Source of the DNA: Pseudomonas sp. BN411 | Lineage (GTDB): Bacteria; Pseudomonadota; Gammaproteobacteria; Pseudomonadales; Pseudomonadaceae | Length of the DNA stretch: 36,040 nucleotides | Direction: 5' to 3' | Assembly (NCBI RefSeq): GCF_029871235.1 | Contig: NZ_SSOM01000062.1 | Coordinates: 1-36,040, forward strand | Shown: piece by piece, positions 32,399 to 36,040 of the stretch | How positions within the stretch are numbered: position 1 is the first letter of the stretch | How the letters are laid out: each line of letters starts with the position of its first letter | Made by a program: the position numbers and the translations under genes | The notes under the pieces: generated by a model | What the model was told of the DNA's origin: nothing | Seen by the model: only the letters and a program-made list of their open reading frames with translations | Databases searched by the model: none

Positions 32399-32477
32399 GT
32401 AGGGTGCGCCATGCGCGCCGATTCCAGGATTGGCACCGGAGCCGGCATAGATTTCTGGTGCGCGCGGCGCACCCTAC
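32399..32477. repeat. Palindromic repeat, GTAGGGTGCGCC family, second full copy
   Basis: GTAGGGTGCGCCATGCGCGCC on the left pairs with GGTGCGCGCGGCGCACCCTAC on the right around a central spacer of about 37 nt. It is the same family as 2311-2373. It lies after gcsR and may serve as its transcript end. Confidence 0.8.
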
Positions 32478-32556
32478 CCAAACTCTTCTTACAAAACATT
32501 AGATAGCTTCGTTAACTAGCTGTTTTTAATTGATTTACTCAGTAAGCAAGCCCGGG

Positions 32557-32676
32557 CCGTAGCGAAATCGATACAGCGTAACGATTCCGCAACATCCAGC
32601 CGTAAGCCCCGTCACTACTGGCTCCCCACACATTCCCGCAAAAAGCGCCCATCACCCTGTAGCGATTTCGCTACAG
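32557..32676 (+). promoter_or_regulatory. Two GcsR-type upstream activator sites
   Basis: CTGTAGCGATTTCGCTACAG (32657-32676) is a perfect 9+2+9 palindrome. CCGTAGCGAAATCGATACAG (32557-32576) is an imperfect copy exactly 100 bp upstream. Both have TGT/CGT-AGCG-N4-CG half-sites, the layout reported for GcsR operators. The proximal centre is about 75 bp before the -24 element, a normal distance for an enhancer-binding protein. Confidence 0.7.
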
Positions 32677-32740
32677 AGGCCATCACCCATTTCCTCCACT
32701 AACACTCGCAAAGCCTTGATTTACAAGGCATACAGCCTTC

Positions 32741-32755
32741 TGGCACTGCCCTTGC
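32741..32755 (+). promoter_or_regulatory. Sigma54 promoter of the gcvHP operon
   Basis: TGGCAC (32741-32746), five bases, TTGC (32752-32755): a perfect -24/-12 match. Transcription would start near 32767, about 80 nt before gcvH. Confidence 0.88.
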
Positions 32756-32848
32756 TAAAGGCCGGGCAACAGCGCGCGGCCATGACCGCGTGCGGGGCTA
32801 AGCGCCTGGCAGAAGAAACAGGCGCGTCATACGAGTTGAGGACCAAAG

Positions 32849-33226
32849 ATGAGCGTATTGCGTTTCACCGCCGACCACGAATGGCTGCGCCTGGAAGAGA
32901 ACGGCAGCGTCACCGTAGGCATTACCGAGTACGCGCAGGACGCGCTGGGCGATGTGGTCTTCGTTCAACTCCCGGAACTGCAGGCCTATGCCAAGGGCGA
33001 AGAAGTCGCCGTGCTGGAGTCGGTGAAGGCCGCCAGCAACATCGTCATGCCGCTGGATGGCGAAGTGATCGAAGTGAACCAGCAACTGGCCGACAGCCCC
33101 GAACTGGTCAACGAAGAGCCCCTGGGCAAGGGCTGGTTCTTCCGCATGCAGCTGTCCGACACCAGCATCCTTGACGGCCTCCTCGACCAGGCCGGCTACG
33201 AAAACCTGCTGAAAGCCAACGGCTGA
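32849..33226 (+). CDS. gcvH: Glycine cleavage system H protein
   Basis: A 125-aa lipoyl carrier. The lipoylated Lys is K60 in VAVLESVKAASNI; the fold markers HEWLRLEENG, GITEYAQDALGDVVFV and PLGKGWFFRM are all present. It shuttles the aminomethyl group from GcvP to GcvT. Pseudomonads often carry two gcv sets; the sigma54 promoter and GcsR-type activator make this the inducible gcvH2-type copy, by analogy to P. aeruginosa. gcvP follows after 9 bp. Confidence 0.95.
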   Translation: MSVLRFTADHEWLRLEENGSVTVGITEYAQDALGDVVFVQLPELQAYAKGEEVAVLESVKAASNIVMPLDGEVIEVNQQLADSPELVNEEPLGKGWFFRMQLSDTSILDGLLDQAGYENLLKANG

Positions 33227-33235
33227 GGAACGACC

Positions 33236-36040
<2,805 letters not shown>

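Overview
The window is chromosomal DNA of a Pseudomonas-type gammaproteobacterium. It has high GC and GC-rich third codon positions. Gene content matches the exa/ped (PQQ-dependent alcohol oxidation) locus of P. aeruginosa and P. putida, followed by a gcsR-gcvH-gcvP block. REP-like intergenic palindromes typical of pseudomonads are common. I cannot name the species.

Positions 1-8.6 kb (mostly minus strand) encode alcohol oxidation: the start of an aldehyde dehydrogenase (exaC/pedI), a chemoreceptor, a PQQ alcohol dehydrogenase, then a metallo-beta-lactamase-fold protein, a SoxYZ-like carrier, a periplasmic solute-binding protein and cytochrome c550 (exaB/pedF). The dehydrogenase has the extra Asp (D326, two residues after catalytic D324) that marks lanthanide-dependent enzymes (PedH/XoxF type). 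It is the only PQQ dehydrogenase in the window. An AI-2E-family permease gene is inserted on the plus strand.

Positions 8.6-10.9 kb are accessory DNA. Two unlisted 44-codon genes encode related hydrophobic peptides. Between them lies a cassette with a structured RNA-like region, a 25-codon leader and a BRO-N-domain gene. Repeats fill the rest.

Positions 10.9-14.6 kb hold a four-gene operon resembling pedA1-pedA2-pedB-pedC, the ABC system reported as needed for lanthanide-dependent growth in P. putida. Positions 15-18.7 kb hold a three-gene insertion: a Tat-exported multicopper oxidase, a SCO1-cytochrome c fusion and an unknown exported protein. Then come a CxxxCW protein, the LuxR-type response regulator AgmR/ErbR and a DMT permease. 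On the minus strand follow a FIST sensor with a hybrid PAS kinase, a porin and an isolated pqqF. Positions 29.6-30.6 kb hold two small hypothetical genes. From 30.7 kb to the end are a TyrR-like sigma54 activator (GcsR type), palindromic upstream sites, a clear -24/-12 promoter, gcvH and most of gcvP.

The most interesting signal is a 15-bp near-palindrome, about 5'-CTACTNCYTTGGTAN-3'. In five promoters its centre lies exactly 30 bp from the first base of a -10-like hexamer: cytochrome c550, both 44-aa peptides, the pedA1 operon and the FIST/kinase operon. Weaker or less well placed copies precede the CxxxCW gene, the chemoreceptor, pqqF and the pedH/AI-2E divergent region. This predicts one activator, most simply AgmR/ErbR, binding around -42 and tying together oxidation, transport, sensing and the two new peptides.
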